A stretch of 64,000 nucleotides of DNA from the NCBI RefSeq assembly GCF_002176815.1, contig NZ_CP021648.1, forward strand, positions 1,372,001 through 1,436,000, given 5' to 3'. Positions within the stretch are counted from its first letter, which is position 1; each line of letters opens with the position of its first letter. Under the pieces are notes generated by a model. The model ran no database searches and was not told the DNA's origin. It worked only from the letters and a program-made list of their open reading frames with translations. This stretch comes from Acidovorax sp. T1. Lineage in GTDB: Bacteria; Pseudomonadota; Gammaproteobacteria; Burkholderiales; Burkholderiaceae_C. Made by a program: the position numbers and the translations under genes. This document shows, piece by piece, positions 63,111 to 64,000 of this stretch.

Positions 63111-64000
63111 ATGAACACGCTGTCCACGCCCGTCAAGTCCTGGCCATTGCGCCGTCCGATCACCTTCTTGGCCCTGGCTGTGGTGGCGTGGCTCGGCCTC
63201 TACCAGTTGCTGATCCCGGCATCTGAAGCGTTGGTGGCCTCTTTGCCGGTGGATCGCGCCAGCCATTTGGGCGGCGCATTGCAGTTTTTCTTCTACGACA
63301 CTCCCAAGGTATTGATGCTGCTGACAGGGGTGGTGTTCGTCATGGGGATGATCAACAGCTATTTCACCCCCGAGCGCACGCGCGCATTGCTGGCAGGCCG
63401 CACGGAGGGCGTGGCCAACGTCATGGCGGCCAGCTTGGGGGTCGTAACACCGTTTTGCTCCTGCTCTGCCGTTCCGCTTTTCATTGGGTTCGTGCAGGCG
63501 GGGGTGCCGCTGGGGGTGACGTTTTCCTTCCTGATCTCGGCCCCCATGGTGAACGAGGTCGCGCTGACTTTGCTTTTCGGCCTGTTTGGCTGGAAGGTGG
63601 CTTTGCTTTACCTGGGGCTGGGGTTGTCCGTGGCCATTGTTGCCGGTTGGGTGATAGGCCGGCTGCAGATGGAGGCCCACCTGGAGGACTGGGTGCGTGA
63701 CATGCCCCGCACATCGGCCGCCTTCGAGGCGTCGGGCATGACGCTGGCGGACCGCGTTCAAGGCGGCTTTGACGCCGTGCGCGAAATTGTGGGCAAGGTG
63801 TGGCCGTACATTCTTGCGGGCATTGCGCTGGGCGCGCTCATCCATGGCTACGTGCCAGAGGACTTCATGGCCAGCTTCATGGGCAAGGAGGCCTGGTGGT
63901 CGGTGCCGCTGGCGGTGATGATGGGTGTGCCCATGTACACCAATGCTGCCGGCGTGATTCCCATCGTTCAGGCGCTGCTGGCCAAGGGCGCTGCACTGGG
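63111..64000 (+). CDS. UPF0718/ArsP-like permease (3' end outside window)
   Basis: Inner-membrane permease, 296 residues visible, cut by the window end. It belongs to the PF03773 family (YraQ, ArsP). The family motif TPFCSCSAVPLFIGFVQAG carries a Cys pair, followed by SAPMVNEVALTLLFGLFGW and a second copy-like block GVPMYTNAAGVIPIVQALL. About eight hydrophobic segments are visible. ArsP members export trivalent organoarsenicals; most others are uncharacterised, and some pair with thioredoxin-like proteins. Start: ATG at 63111. Downstream of an ECF sigma gene, so possibly stress-induced. Confidence 0.88.
   Translation, partial: MNTLSTPVKSWPLRRPITFLALAVVAWLGLYQLLIPASEALVASLPVDRASHLGGALQFFFYDTPKVLMLLTGVVFVMGMINSYFTPERTRALLAGRTEGVANVMAASLGVVTPFCSCSAVPLFIGFVQAGVPLGVTFSFLISAPMVNEVALTLLFGLFGWKVALLYLGLGLSVAIVAGWVIGRLQMEAHLEDWVRDMPRTSAAFEASGMTLADRVQGGFDAVREIVGKVWPYILAGIALGALIHGYVPEDFMASFMGKEAWWSVPLAVMMGVPMYTNAAGVIPIVQALLAKGAAL

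Overview
The window looks like a chromosomal segment of a Burkholderiales betaproteobacterium, most likely Comamonadaceae and Acidovorax-like. The reasons are the GC-rich codon use, the gene orders rlmE-ftsH-folP, rpmE2-rho, dnaX-ybaB-recR and moaA-mobA-moeA, and several short palindromic repeats that I associate with that family. No phage, transposase, plasmid function, CRISPR array or rRNA is visible and I recognise no tRNA. Most of it is core genome.

Layout. 0-16 kb: pyrimidine/arginine entry (carA-carB), greA, a Kdo hydroxylase and a glycosyltransferase, yhbY/rlmE, ftsH, folP, a Tat-exported TMAO-reductase-like molybdoenzyme with a C-terminal haem-c domain, and glmM. 16-32.5 kb: an almost uninterrupted phosphate-response region. 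It holds olsB-plcP-agt (membrane lipid replacement), ppk-sixA (polyphosphate synthesis), a ribbon-helix-helix-like protein, ppx, two exported proteins, then pstSCAB-phoU-phoB-phoR. I can read PHO-box-like direct repeats (7-mers spaced 11 bp) in front of four transcription units here: olsB, ppk, the fasciclin gene and pstS. 32-45 kb: MATE exporter, ArnT-like membrane protein, rpmE2, rho, trxA, addB-addA and a flavoprotein. 45-49 kb: the 4.5S RNA gene, dnaX, ybaB and recR, with stacked repeats between them. 49-58 kb: MAPEG protein, an ABC binding protein, mltD-gloB, a methyltransferase, rnhA, and a nitroreductase / adenylate-forming enzyme / MFS group. 58-64 kb: a thioredoxin-like protein, a molybdenum-cofactor operon headed by a BLUF blue-light sensor, a divergent ECF sigma factor, and a UPF0718 permease cut by the window end.

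The most interesting points are: (1) the compact Pho island joining phosphorus-free lipid synthesis, polyphosphate turnover, Pst transport and PhoBR, with PHO-box arrays including one for a fasciclin/binding-protein/ppx unit; (2) a run of nine A in dnaX exactly after the clamp-loader domains, with early stops in both other frames, which suggests a programmed gamma/tau arrangement; (3) at least ten copies of a roughly 65-bp repeat, seven of them inside essential or conserved genes and translated in frame; (4) a 160-bp long-palindrome repeat with 24-bp terminal inverted repeats, one copy between phoB and phoR and one downstream of the flavoprotein gene; (5) a perfect 16-bp inverted repeat in front of the ribbon-helix-helix gene; (6) a terminal reductase fused to its own cytochrome c domain, preceded by helically phased heptamer repeats; (7) a light sensor as the first gene of a molybdenum-cofactor operon.

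How the genes work together: when phosphate is low, PhoR/PhoB would switch on Pst uptake, polyphosphate metabolism (ppk, and perhaps ppx through the fasciclin unit) and OlsB/PlcP/Agt. Those three enzymes would strip head groups from phospholipids and replace them with ornithine lipid and glycolipid. The molybdenum-cofactor genes near the right end would supply the molybdoenzyme near the left end. Function names are from my own reading of motifs and family knowledge; no database search was run.
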